Source: Basidiobolus meristosporus CBS 931.73
Taxonomy: Eukaryota; Basidiobolomycota; Basidiobolomycetes; Basidiobolales; Basidiobolaceae
Length of the DNA: 28,632 nt
Assembly: GCA_002104905.1 (NCBI GenBank)
Contig: MCFE01000879.1
Location: 1-28,632 of the forward strand
Direction of reading: 5' to 3'
The position numbers and the translations under genes were made by a program. The notes beneath the pieces are model-generated. The model saw only the letters and a program-made list of their open reading frames with translations, was not told the origin of the DNA and did not search any database. Positions 9,102 through 19,665 of the stretch are shown one piece after another; positions within the stretch are counted from its first letter, which is position 1; every line of letters starts with the position of its first letter.

Positions 9102-10900
9102 ATGATGACCCGCCACAGTAAGCATAATCAACACAGTTGTGGCACCGCATACACATGTATATGTAACACTATGTCCCCCTTGTTTGACTCACTTCAATAT
9201 ATGTGCTGTCAAATTAATGCAGAGTTGCCTGGTCCCAACCAAGCCTCACCACTGACAGCAGCAGAAGAAATGTTGGACAACAACTTGCTTTGATGTTGGG
9301 TATAACAAGCAGGGCTACACCCAAAAATGACCAAGATGTCAGTTTGCCTTCTGAGGGTAAAAATGCTGACTCTATAGGCTCCAAGTAAACTAGGCAATTG
9401 AGAATCTCTGCAGGGCTGCAAGTTGTTTGTAATGACCAGGTTGATGAGAATGTAGCAAATGCAGTGCTTTTGGTTGAAGACCAGTAAGTGTCAGTCATAA
9501 CATCATCATTACCTGTGTTAGCAAGTATGTTTTAGCTTATAGCAAAGCACTAACAAGGCAATCAGGCATATTGGCTGATAGAATAGATGCAATGGCCCAG
9601 AGAAATCAGGGAATAGACCAGAAACCGGATGAGCAGATGATACCTGTAGAGCAATCAATATCCCAGGTAGAGAAAGCAGTATCTTTGCAGCAAAAATGGA
9701 ACTCAATTAGTTTAATGTCACAGACAAGAATTAAGCATTTCCCAATCTAACAGCAGAAGAACACTGTACAGTCTTTGAAGCACAACTACATTGTCTAAAT
9801 ATAAATCCAACAGAAATACTTAGCACTGCATGTGAGGGAGAAGCTATGATATTTATACCCAGGCCTAAAAATCAAAGACATTGATGATCCATGAAGCCAT
9901 TGAGTGCGCTGAAAAAGGGTAGGCTCTTAATACAAGAATCACTTAGTCACAGCAGCTGTGAAGGACTTGACAGTAATAAAAACCCATAGCTCTCTCAGGA
10001 GTGCATCACAAGCAAGGCAGGAAGCACTAAGCAAGCAGTAAAGAGATGCCAGGTTGCCAATAAAGTGCTGGCAAGGGACAAATAGGCCAAAATAGATGTA
10101 TTGGCTCAGCATTCATCAAGGAGAAAACAGTGTTCAGCACAAGAGGCCCTTAGTTGCATTAGCAGTGAAGGACTTGACAGTGATAAAGCCCATGGCTTTC
10201 TCAGGAGCCTGTCACAAGCTATGCTGAAAGTTCCAAGCTGGTGACAAAGTAATATGCATTGCTGGGACAAGCAGGCAAAGATAGATTCATCAGTGCAGCA
10301 TTTGGCAAGGAGAAAACTGAGTACAATGTAAGAGAGACTCAGTCAAAGTAGCACTGAAAGACTTGGTAGTGATAAAGGTAAAGGTGAAGAGGAAAAGGTC
10401 CACCCAGTCCACAGACAGGGAAGTGTGAGAAAAAAAGTCAGTTCTCACCAACTAGTGGTGTCAGCCTAGAACAGGCAAAATCCCAGCATAGCCAAGAAGA
10501 ATTGCCTACAAGACAAAAGCTGTTTTCTTGAATGTTGGAAGTGCAGCCAGTTGAACTACACTCCAGTGAGGGAGTTGAGTTTACGGAGAAAAGCAATTTG
10601 TCTACCACTGCCTTGTCATCCTGCATTTTAGGCAGAGTGGAGATCCCACTGACAGATAAAGCAGCAATGTAAAGAACCCAAAAGATTATCACTAAGCCTA
10701 CAGAGAAATTTTGGAATGTTAATAGGCACACCAAGAGGTTGCAACACTTCTTCAAGAACAGTGCTCAAGAAAATGCACTATAATATTGCAAATAGTCATT
10801 GCAAAGACTGGCAGATGAGGGGCTAGAGCTTGCAGTGCAGGCTGAAGACCAAGACATATGGGAATCTGCAAAGGAATAGTAGCACAATGCACAGGGTTCC
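9102..10900 (+). pseudogene. Unidentified decayed coding region with internal repeats
   Basis: I do not recognise this protein. The plus strand gives successive open stretches in shifting frames: from ATG 9102 to a stop near 9293 (contains ELPGPNQASPLTAAEEM); RATPKNDQDVSLPSEGKNAD (9311 on) and GLQVVCNDQVDENVANAVLL; a coiled-coil-like block SKALTRQSGILADRIDAMAQ from 9541; LTAEEHCTVFEAQLHCLNIN from 9747; then three units carrying SSCEGLDSNK, SSEGLDSDK and SSTERLGSDK; then EVQPVELHSSEGVEFTEKSN near 10540. The repeat spacings are multiples of three (207 and 189 bases), as expected for former coding sequence. It lies head-to-head with the transposase at 6652-8970, so it may be an accessory ORF of that element, a decayed host gene, or a retroelement gag. 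The polar, repeat-rich make-up is the only clue to its role. Confidence 0.4.
9951..10400 (+). repeat. Imperfect tandem repeat of 63-69 codons
   Basis: The block 'gaaggacttgacagt' occurs at 9960 and 10167 and in altered form (gaaagacttggtagt) at 10356; 'caaggagaaaac' occurs at 10117 and 10306. Spacings are 207 and 189 bases, the first unit having 18 extra bases. All are multiples of three and all copies share one frame. Confidence 0.7.
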
Positions 10901-11865
10901 TGGCAAAGTCATGAAAAAAGGGCAATACAGTATAAATACTTATTATATGATGGATTTTGATAGAGTTACTTGTTGAGTGTGGGGTTGGGCTTTAGGTTGG
11001 TGTTGGGTATAGGGACTTACATAGGTTAATATAATTGGCAATCAAGCTAGAGCTGGAGTTTCAAGGGAAATAAATCAATCAGTTTGGTCAGGAAAAGCAC
11101 AGTGCAAAAAGCGGCAATAGCCAATCAAGGTATGCAAACATAGGTAGAGATTTTGTGTCTTGGATTAGCAAGTGAGAGAGATGGCAGTGGACCAATCAGA
11201 AGCCACTTGTGTACTGCTGTGATGCAAAAATTCTGGCCAAGTATTTTGTGAAATCTGTGGTGCAATGACTTTTCAACTGTCCTTACACAAAGTCCTGATG
11301 GGATCAGTACTTCTTGGTCATGGGACTTTGACTCTATGAAGGCCTCTTTATGGTATTATCACAGCTTTTTTTCATAGGGTAAGGAGCTTATCAAGAATTG
11401 GTGGTAATAGTCCAACTATTATTCATTGCTAAATAAGCATTGTGTTTAAGCCTTTATCAATGCTATGCAACTGTATCACTAAGTTAAGAGAGCATCTAAA
11501 TATGTGGTATCAAGCTCTAACAGTTACAGGGCTAATATATGTAATGCTTGGTTATAGTGTCAAGCTGATCATTAATTTAAGAAAATATTCATGCAATTAT
11601 AGATCTGGAAAAAAGTGGCAAAGTTAGGGCAGTATATAGTACAATAATGACTAAGACTAGTCCAGAGCTGCTGAATGAACCTAAATAGTCAAATATCTTA
11701 GCACTCCACTTCAGGAAATGATATACTTGTTTCAATCTGTTGCTTAGCTTTCTGAGCTGGGCCCAGCAAACAATATAATTAATATATCTGCCACCATTTT
11801 GTCAGATGGAAAGAAAACTAAAATGGCCAAGCCATTTTGTACAGCTTGTCAAACAAAGTGATGGA
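10901..11865. other. No recognisable feature
   Basis: AT-rich sequence with stops in all frames. I see no coding block, LTR end or match to other parts of the window. It may be the far end of the element holding the unidentified region to its left. Confidence 0.4.
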
Positions 11866-13105
11866 GTAGAAGTGGATATAGAGTTTTGGTGTATATACTC
11901 TACCATTCACAGAACATATTTTCTTGATTCTCTCACCAATTGCACTCTGTGCCACGGCTTTAAGCACACTGAGCTTAGACCAGGGCTTCTTCCTTCTTTC
12001 CATGGAGTAGACCCATTTGAATCTTGTATATTCTTCAATAAATGTAATTTGCTACTTCTTCCAGCCCAACATCAACTTCATAATAATCCACAGAGCTCTG
12101 AGTGAATTAGCCCTTAGTTTTCTTTGTTGTACCTAATAAAGAGCTCTTCAGCAGCTGTCTGGCATATTTCCCATAAAAGCAGGCTTTGCAGTGCTCCAAA
12201 TTTGCTGGGGGATCAGTTTGTGTTCCAGAAGATAGCAAATCTTGGACCTTTTTGTACATGTACTTAACATTAATGTGCACATCTCCTCTGCCAAAGCAGT
12301 GGTGCTTCTTCCCTGAAACTATTTACATTGGCTCCCAGATATTATACAATTTAAGTCAACTTGTATAGACTCTGATCTTTGATACCTTAAGAAATATGGA
12401 ACTCAATTATCAAGTGTTCTATTGTAACCCATCAAAACATATATGATTGGAATATCATGATATTGGGTGAAACCTTTTTTTTGGTGTTTTACACATTGGG
12501 ATGCTCTTGAATAGATCTACCATATCTGAGAGTTCTTATTTGTGGGGATTATCCATTCTGATATGAATAGTCTATCTTAAGTTGTTATAGCTTTGAGTAT
12601 TATCTCTTTTATGGGGCATCAGTCCAATAAATATCCTTTCCTTTTGCATTGGTTGCGAAATAGGTTGTTGTTGCCTCTGAAGGGTCTTGGTACCTCCTTT
12701 GTTGGTTATCATTGATTATTAAGTCAATCTCATCATCCTTTTGGTATGCACTTGATTCTCCTCATTCTTCATTGAGGAGCCTTTAATATATGTAATATTA
12801 GCTCAAATTCTCAGTTAGGGACTCTAGCACTGATACAAGGCCCTGGAACCTATAGGTCAGGGTATATAGGATGGCAATTATGGATCCTCATCAGTAATTG
12901 GTATGCCCACAGATTCCAGCTAATTAACCAGCAGGGTAATTACATCTATTAGTTTTTCATTTCTTAGCCTGGTTGCGTGCTTGTAGTAAAGAATTGTTGC
13001 TTGAGAGACATCTTCATAGCAGCTGAACATCACTGGTTAGTGCCTCCTAATACCTTCCAAACATTCTTTGTTACTTTTACTTTTGAGCATTGAATAAACA
13101 AACTG
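11866..13105 (-). pseudogene. Second copia remnant (gag to integrase)
   Basis: The stretch aligns with 4515-6050 of the copia element at left in the same orientation. The integrase part (11866-12120) matches 4520-4790, for example 'gagtagacccatttgaatcttgtat' against 'aagtagacccatgtgtatcttgtat'. The pre-integrase part (12160-12260), protease region (12360-12560), degraded zinc knuckle (near 12640) and gag (12760-13105) follow in order. It is more decayed than the first copy: no domain keeps an open frame of useful length and the CCHC knuckle has lost residues. No LTR is attached on either side. Confidence 0.8.
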
Positions 13106-13339
13106 TGGGTGGATCTAATCTGGTTCAATCATACGGATCCCTCAATGGGACAGTCACAATGCCTGCTGCTTGGAGTTATGAACCCTCCTTATATTCCTAT
13201 AAAATCAATATGATGGTGTTTTGCTGAATCCACTGCCCAACTTGTAGGCATGCTTGACAATGATTCAACAGTCCCTTGACAGGATTTCAGTGGCATTGGT
13301 ATGTTTCTCCAGCAGACCACACTTATTTGAACATACCCA
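13106..13339. other. No recognisable feature
   Basis: Short stretch between a copia remnant and a Plavaka fragment. Nothing coding or repeated could be identified. Confidence 0.35.
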
Positions 13340-13975
13340 ATCAGCAAGTGCATGCAATTGCTATATGTGGAGATACACTTGATGGTACTTTATGGCCTTG
13401 TTGCTGGTATCTGTTGGCATTATAATGACAGTATGGCCACTTGTAGCCAGTACAGTACAATACCAGCATACCAATTGACCAAATTGTATTTCCTTTTGCT
13501 GCCTCCATTTGCACTGTTGATATGTACTATAGTAGAATCCCCCGGCTTCTTGCTTACCCACTACTAATGCTGGTATTTGACATATAGCTAGAATCAAAAA
13601 AAACTGTGGCCTTCTGTTGATAACCCTTTATATACAGGCACACCTGCAGCAATTGACATACTTCTATTAACACAGTCTTATGGCCATTATGTTTGATACA
13701 TGAAAAGCTGCCTTATACCTTGCATTGCCAGTAGCATATTCATCTTGCAAACATATGCTTGGTTGCTACTACTTTTGCCATCAATTCCTCTTTAATATCT
13801 GCAAAATACTTTTAGGTGCCTTGCTGTTATATTTCTTCTCTCTACTGGATACTAGTCCCCCCTATAGGTGCACTTTGGTTCTTGTTTGTATGAACTATAT
13901 ACTGCAGGGTGTACAAATTGGCTGGCACAAAATGGAAACCTGGCATAATTTGGTAAAGTTACCCAAGTCAGAACT
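13340..13975 (-). pseudogene. Plavaka transposase C-terminal fragment
   Basis: The minus strand matches the two plus-strand copies at 26230-26850 and 27630-28250. Shared blocks are the 'tgcaagatgaatatg' segment (13752-13738), the 'gtagtgggtaagcaa' segment and the KALKYHQV-like block near the end (here NKAIKYHQVYLHI). A 78-residue open stretch (13597-13361) survives. Only the part downstream of the catalytic region is present. It ends where the plus-strand gypsy LTR begins (13981). Confidence 0.65.
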
Positions 13976-13980
13976 GGCCA

Positions 13981-14907
13981 TGTCATGCTCACATGACAAC
14001 CATGAACACCCATGCCAAGTTTCAGCTTCCTAGCTCAATTTCTAAGAGAATCCTTTTGGAACCTTATACCACCTTCCAGAAAGTTCCTGACCATTCCAAG
14101 CCATTGTTACACAATGGAACATTCCATGGAAGCTTTCCATCGTATTTTTCATAGTCCAGTACCATATATGGAAATACCAGGTCACATGACTTAGTCACAT
14201 GATCAGGTGACCCAATCCATTTCCCCATCCTGTCTCAGTGCTGTGTCATCTATGTCATTATCCCCGCACCATTGCTGTGCCTCACCCCACAACCCCATTA
14301 GTATTAGCTAATATCTCTCGGCATCAATATAGCCAAAAAAGTATATATAGTCCTATCCCCCCTTAAGTATTCCTCAGTCTGATAAACACAGGTCTTGAAT
14401 AAACAGCCTTGCCTTGAATCCTGCCTTGCCTTGATGGTCCACACCTAAGTCCTTCCCTGCCGTGCCTAGCTTTTCCTCCTGCCTTGTGTCTATTCATAAC
14501 AGTTTTATCAGACTCTCCTGACTTACCTGTGGATCCCTGCCTTCTGCCCAAAGTTTGAAGAAAACTTGTAAAAGGAATACTCACCGTAAGTATCACCCAT
14601 CATCTTTCCCTAGTCTTGTCCTATAAAGGCAAAGATACTTTATCTTTGTAAAACTATTGGTCAAAGCTGCATTCACTTTATTACCCTGCTGGTGGAGTTT
14701 ACAGTTGTTACAGTATTGGAAGCTTTAGTACAATACTCTATCAAAGGACGTTGAAACCAGTACCTTCTGAAGTGACGCTAACTTATTTAAGTTGGGGATT
14801 GTGGCTCAATAGTTGTATTCTTGACATACTAGTGGCTTTACAAACCCACAATCTAGTTTAGTATATTCCAGTATTCCTTGCAAGTTCATCTGCCTTCCTC
14901 TGCTACC
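13981..14907 (+). repeat. Gypsy 5' LTR and leader, related to the large element
   Basis: The stretch starts TGTCATGCTCACATGAC, an inverted repeat with a 4-base loop, and carries CACATG motifs near 14182-14204, a TATA box at 14341 and then about 280 bases (14580-14880) clearly related to the interior of the 1080-base LTR at 15151-16230 read in sense. Shared words are 'aggcaaagatact', 'attggtcaaagctgcattc', 'ggtggagtttacagttgtt', 'ggaagctttagtaca' and 'gttggggattgt'. It leads directly to a gag ATG at 14908. I cannot place the exact LTR end or the primer-binding site. Confidence 0.6.
14341..14349 (+). promoter_or_regulatory. TATA box of the plus-strand gypsy LTR
   Basis: GTATATATA lies in the same relative position (upstream of the 'ggaatactca' block) as the GTATATAA of the related LTRs. 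Confidence 0.5.
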
Positions 14908-15165
14908 ATGTCCAACCTAGAGCTGAACTTTGCCCAGCTCATGACTGCCTTTACCCAACTGCAGCAAGACCATGCAGACCTCAGAAACACTCTTGCTCAG
15001 TTCCAGAACCAAAGTGTCCAGCAAACTAGCCATGTCCCAGTCTACCAAGAACCCAAGTATACTCCTGCTAGCAAGTTCAATGGCTCTCAGAATGAATTCC
15101 GTGGCTTCATCAACATGGTGAAGAACAATCTTGCACTCCAGCCCAACCGGTGTGGTGGTGTATAA
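14908..15165 (+). pseudogene. Gypsy gag start, truncated by LTR insertion
   Basis: The ATG at 14908 (context taccATGt) begins MSNLELNFAQLMTAFTQLQQ and continues to ASKFNGSQNEFRGFINMVKN. An N-terminal coiled-coil-like segment followed by a F(N/D)G...FRGF motif is typical of Ty3/gypsy gag in fungi. The native frame ends at codon NR (15150); the last four residues CGGV and the stop at 15163-15165 come from the LTR of the element that interrupts it. It differs in sequence from the gag of that element, so it belongs to another family. Confidence 0.75.
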
Positions 15166-15732
15166 GTCCAAAGGGCAAAATACGGCCAACACTTCTCAAG
15201 TGTGAATGTGTGTGGGGTGTTCACTGGGTGCGATAACCTCTGGCAAAAGCTTGCTAGGAATACTGGGTCTTTTATCTAATCTAATGTGATGGGGGATAAA
15301 GCCTCAAGCTTGTCAAGGGAAAACTATTGAACTACAATCCCCAACTTAGTTGGCGTCTTAACAAAAGTTTATAATGGCTTCGACGTCCTTTGAGATGACA
15401 ATGTACTAAAGCTTCCAAAGTCAAAACAACTGTAAACTCCACCAACAGGGACTTGATAAGAATGCAGCTTTGACCAATAGTTACAAAAGACTGAAAAGTA
15501 TCTTTGCCTGTACAAGAACAAACTTGGGAAAACAAACAAATATAATAAAATATACCTACTCTGAGTATTCCTCACAAGTAGTGCCTCCAAGGTCAGTTGG
15601 CTGTCAGCGCGGTTTCCTGGGAGTGTTGTCAGGTCTGAGTCAGAAAATAGTGGTAATAGGTAGCGGTGATCTCACTAATCAATAAGTCGGAATATTGGAA
15701 GAGGGATGATTTATTTTAAGGGATAGCCTCCC

Positions 15733-15740
15733 TTATATAC
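15733..15740 (-). promoter_or_regulatory. TATA box in gypsy 3' LTR
   Basis: GTATATAA on the minus strand, preceded by an A-run. Conserved at 21851-21844 and 24703-24696 in the related LTRs, and thus the likely core promoter of the family. Confidence 0.6.
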
Positions 15741-15963
15741 TTTTTTGCTGCTCAATTTCTTGCTAGAAAATACTTTCCGGAAGTTTCCAGAAGGTAGTAG
15801 ACAACCAATCATGTCTTTGTGTACTAAAAATAGCGCAAATTCTTGGCGGATTGTTCCATGAGACATAGTAGCACCTAGCCAATCAGGTAGTGGTAACATG
15901 AAACCTCTGCGTCATGTGGTTGCCTCTTATGGTAGTGAGATGGGGAATTATGAAACCAAGATG

Positions 15964-15973
15964 GTCACGTGAC
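15964..15973. promoter_or_regulatory. E-box palindrome GTCACGTGAC in gypsy 3' LTR
   Basis: A perfect 10-base palindrome containing CACGTG, the consensus of Cbf1/USF-type bHLH factors. It lies about 225 bases upstream of the TATA box in sense and is kept in the other LTR (22077-22086). Confidence 0.45.
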
Positions 15974-16230
15974 ATGGGCACTGTTGGGGTACTTGCCTTA
16001 TAAGGTAACTATCTTATCTTGCCATCTCGGCAAGGAATAAGAATAGCTTGTGTAATGGGTTAATAGTGACAAATAGTTTGTCAGGTTGCATAGTAATAAT
16101 CACATAGACAAAAATAGGAAATATTGCAAATTTGGGATGATAATAATATAGGCGGGGTAATCCTTTTTAGGGAAGTGAACGCATAAGAATGAGCACATCT
16201 GCCTGTGGGTGTCACTGTGACCCCACTACA

Positions 16231-16245
16231 TCCACCCCCCTCTCA
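16231..16245 (-). promoter_or_regulatory. Gypsy polypurine tract
   Basis: TGAGAGGGGGGTGGA on the minus strand abuts the 3' LTR, the standard place for plus-strand priming. The pol stop codon lies only 25 bases upstream. Confidence 0.8.
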
Positions 16246-16269
16246 GCTTTGAACTCAGGTCAAAGCAAA

Positions 16270-19200
16270 CTAAATGTGATGTGCGAAATTCCGGTGCTTG
16301 AATAACTTAAGTCGGTTTCCTGCCACAGGTGCTCTTAGCGGTGTTCCATCAAGTTCAGACAGGTAGTAGCTTCCATTTCCAATCACCTTAGAGACAATAT
16401 ATGGGCCAGACCACTTATTGTCAAATTTGCGGCTCCACTGCTTGTCTAAAGTGGAATCATAGAGCAGTACTGGATCTCCTTGCAGTAATGGCTTTGGTCT
16501 AAGGCTATGTGACTTGTCAAATGGTTCCTTGTTCTGAAGTCTTGTCTCTTTGAGTTTAGCAGCTGCTTGGGTAATATCAAGTTCATGGTGATCAAGCTGT
16601 TTAATGCGTGTAGTCAGTAGTTCTTCTGTACTCATTGTAGTTCTCCACTCTAGCGCATTCCAGGATGTTGAGTCAAGCTCTATGGGAAGAATGCAATCAT
16701 GTCCATAAAGCAATTTGAATGGAGATAGACCTGTGCTGCGTTTTGTAGTGATTCTATCTGCCCAGAGTGCTAGATGAAGTTGTGTAGGCCACTGTAGTGT
16801 CATGTTGTTGCAGCTCTTGACTAGGGAGTTAACCAATGGGCCATGGCCTCTTTCAACCATTCCATTGGCCTGTGGGTGATAAGCAGTGGTGAAAGCAATA
16901 TGAATCTTGTATTGTGAGCAGAGTTCCTGGATCCAATTTGAAGTCATTTCTCCTCAGTCAGCAACAAACTGGCTGATGCAGCCAAACCTGCATATTATAT
17001 CTTCAAGAATAAATCTCCATATGGTGTGGCTTTTGTTATTGGATAGGGCTCGAGCTTCTACCCACCCACTCAGATCATCTCTGGCAACAACAAGGTACTT
17101 CTTGGTTCCAGCAGTTGGCATGTGGACCAGGTCAATGCCAACCTTCTGCCATAGACAAGGTGTGTAGGTTGGATGGAGCGGCTCCTCATATCTCTTGGTT
17201 GACCTTCTTTGGCAAATGTCACAAGATTCAACAAAGTGTTGGACATCATGATACATATGCTCCCAGTAGTACCTACTGGAAACAACATTGTAAGTGGCGT
17301 CTCTGCCTCTATGACCACCGGGTCTTCCTTCATGAAGGCTTGACATAATAGTCAGTTGTTCCTGGGGCTCAACTATAACTCTTCTTGGTGTCTGTCCAGG
17401 CTTTACTCGTTTGAAGAGGAGGCCATCTTTTATGTAGAAATGATGGGCCTTCTTCCTGAGCTTTCTGAAATCATGTGGGCTCATTCCTGGTGGCTTCTCT
17501 AAGGTTCTCAGATAGTCTTGAATGGTGTTCCACGTAGAGTTGCTGGGCTTCTTCACGTGTAGTTGTCGGATTTCTGCATCAATTATGTCATCAGAGTCAG
17601 GGTCCATATCTTCAGACAACTGTGGTCCCTTCCTGGAGAGTGCATCAGCCACAACATTTGTCTTGCCAGGGATATGTCTGACCTCAAAGTCAAACATTTT
17701 CAGCCATGCCATCCACCGATTTGTGGCATCATCAGGTAGATCAGGTTTGTTGATCATTCCTATAAGTGGCTTAGCATCTGTCTCCAGGATGAAATGTGTC
17801 ATGTAGAGTTGTGACTTCAGCTTTCTCAGCATCTTCACAACTCCTAGTAGCTCTCTCTTAATCTGTGAGTATCTTTGTTCTCTAGGAGAGAAGAGGCAGC
17901 TCTCATATCTGCAGGCATAGCGGTTACCATCTTCATCATCTTGGCCAAGTAGTGCTCCAGCTCCTACAGGGCTTGCATCCACCGTCAAGATAGGTGGGCA
18001 TTCAGTGTTCTGATAGTCAAGAGGTCTCAGAACTGGTGGAGATACTAAGGCCTCTTTTAGTAATTGCATGGCTTCTTCTTGCTCTTCTCCCCAGCTAAAT
18101 GGGGCATTCTTTCTCTGTAGTCGGTAGATTGGTTCTGCTATCTCAGAAAATCTTGGGATCCAGATCCTAAAGAACCCACAAGCTGCCACAAAGCCACAAG
18201 CTTGTGTTAGATTTGTGGGGGTAGGCCAGTTGCATATCTTTTGTGTCTTGGAGTCTCCGGGTGAACAACCAAAGGTGTTGCATTTTTGTCCAACAATGGA
18301 TATCTCTGATACACCAAAGCTGCTTTTCTCACCACTGATGGTGAGTCCAGCTTCTTCAATGGCTCCTAATATGGCATCATTGTCTGAAATATGGTCATAG
18401 ACAAACTTTCTTACTCCAGGCATAACTTCGGTTGTGTCCCGGAGTTTTGGTCCTTTGATGCCTATGTCATCAACAAAGACAGCAAGTTTCTCAGGTATAA
18501 ACCGGTAGAGCACATTTACCATGCACCGCTGGAACTGAGCCACGGAGTTTGTTGCCCCTTGGCTAAGTCTTGTCATTCTTAACAGTCCAAATGGTGTCTG
18601 GAGTGCAAACATATCTCTTGATGTCTCATCTAGGGGAATCTGGTCGTATCCTGAGTAGAGATCATATGTTGAGTAGATGGAGTGACCACTAAAGCTTTCT
18701 GCAAAGTCATCAATAGACGGAGGTATTGCGGCATCTCTGATAGTGACAGCATTTGCAGGTTGCATGTCTTGAATGAATCGGAGCTTCCCATTCTTCTTTT
18801 TGGTCACAAACCATCTGTTAGCATAAGGTCCATGGCAAGGTTCTAGGATACCAGCTTCAATCTTCTTCTTAAGTAGGTCATGCACATCAGCTTGGAGTCC
18901 TCTAGGCAGTGGGTAAGGCTTAAATGACCAGGGTGTGTGGGGCACTGTATGAATTTTGATAGGTTTTTCCACAGATGTCTTTAAGAGTCCCATCTCCTTG
19001 TTGTTATATGAGAAAACCTTATCATGCCTTTTCAGGGTTTCTTCAAATAGTAAGATCTCCTCCGGTGTTAGGTTTCCATCACCAACGGTAAGTTGCTTAA
19101 GTCTCTCAGGTGTAAGTCGTATATCTTCTGGTGTTCCTTCTGGTGGTCTGATGTAATCAGCAGGTCGAGACCCATCAGTTAAAGGCGTAAGTGATGGTCT

Positions 19201-19665
19201 AATCTTCTGTTCCACTGTCTTGTATTTTGTGCGAACCATAGCTGTCTGCTCCTGTATACCTAATGAGTAGCTCCAACTGTTAGGGTGTATACTGTCAGGC
19301 TCCTCATCTTCTTCTATAACAAGATGTGTCTTCTGGCAAGCGGTATGTGTCCTCTTATTGTTGGGTGTTACCCCACAGAATGTTGACTGTAGTCCTGGGT
19401 TGGATCCTTGTATAGTGTACCACACTGACCCATCAGAATAGTTGGTAGTTGTAGCCTTAGTACTGGTCTCCCATGGTCTGCCTAACAGAAGGTCAAAGTT
19501 TGCCTTCTGGCAGATAAAGAGGGGAAGCCAGACCTTGATTCCTTGTACCTCAATAGGGAACTTGTGCACTACACCATAGAGTGGGCTAGACCCTGAGTTT
19601 GCATCAGTCATGTTCCATCCAATATCTCTATCAACAGGCAGTAGCTCCTTGCTTCTAAGTGTCTT
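16270..19665 (-). pseudogene. Gypsy pol: RT, RNase H, integrase
   Basis: This copies the element RNA into DNA and inserts it. Counting from Met 19611: reverse transcriptase about residues 240-400 with FVTKKKNGKLRFIQD, STYDLYSGYDQ (Asp317) and VFVDDIGIK (Asp381, Asp382); RNase H with VDAS (Asp545), KRELL (Glu587), ETDA (Asp612), VADALSR (Asp656); integrase zinc finger His760, His767, Cys797, Cys800, then Asp827, Asp885 and Glu in NGMVERGHG 35 positions later, giving D,D-35-E. All catalytic residues I can check are present. No chromodomain follows; the protein ends FAHHI. A TGA at 16956-16954 directly after Asp885 splits the integrase; the frame continues in phase. Upstream, the frame is in phase with gag-protease past a TGA at 19668-19666. 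Both are plausibly CGA to TGA changes. Confidence 0.93.

Larger units (their letters stand above)
15151..16230 (-). repeat. Gypsy 3' LTR
   Basis: 1080 bases, TGTGGTGGTG to CCCCACTACA on the plus strand, matching 21264-22343 almost throughout. In sense it holds a CACGTG palindrome, a TATA box and downstream sequence. It interrupts a plus-strand gag at 15150. Confidence 0.95.

Noticed and set aside
9518-9706. Minus-strand 62-codon hydrophobic frame that looks like a membrane protein
   Set aside because: It is antisense to the open plus-strand block SKALTRQSGILADRIDAMAQ, and its hydrophobicity follows from the polar plus-strand codons.
9951-10400. CRISPR-like or satellite array
   Set aside because: Only three imperfect units of about 190 bases with no spacers; the codon-sized spacing points to a coding repeat.
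10438-10755. Minus-strand 105-codon frame with a signal-peptide-like start
   Set aside because: The plus strand carries continuous coding-like blocks over the same stretch, in phase with the upstream repeats; no family match was recognised for the minus frame.
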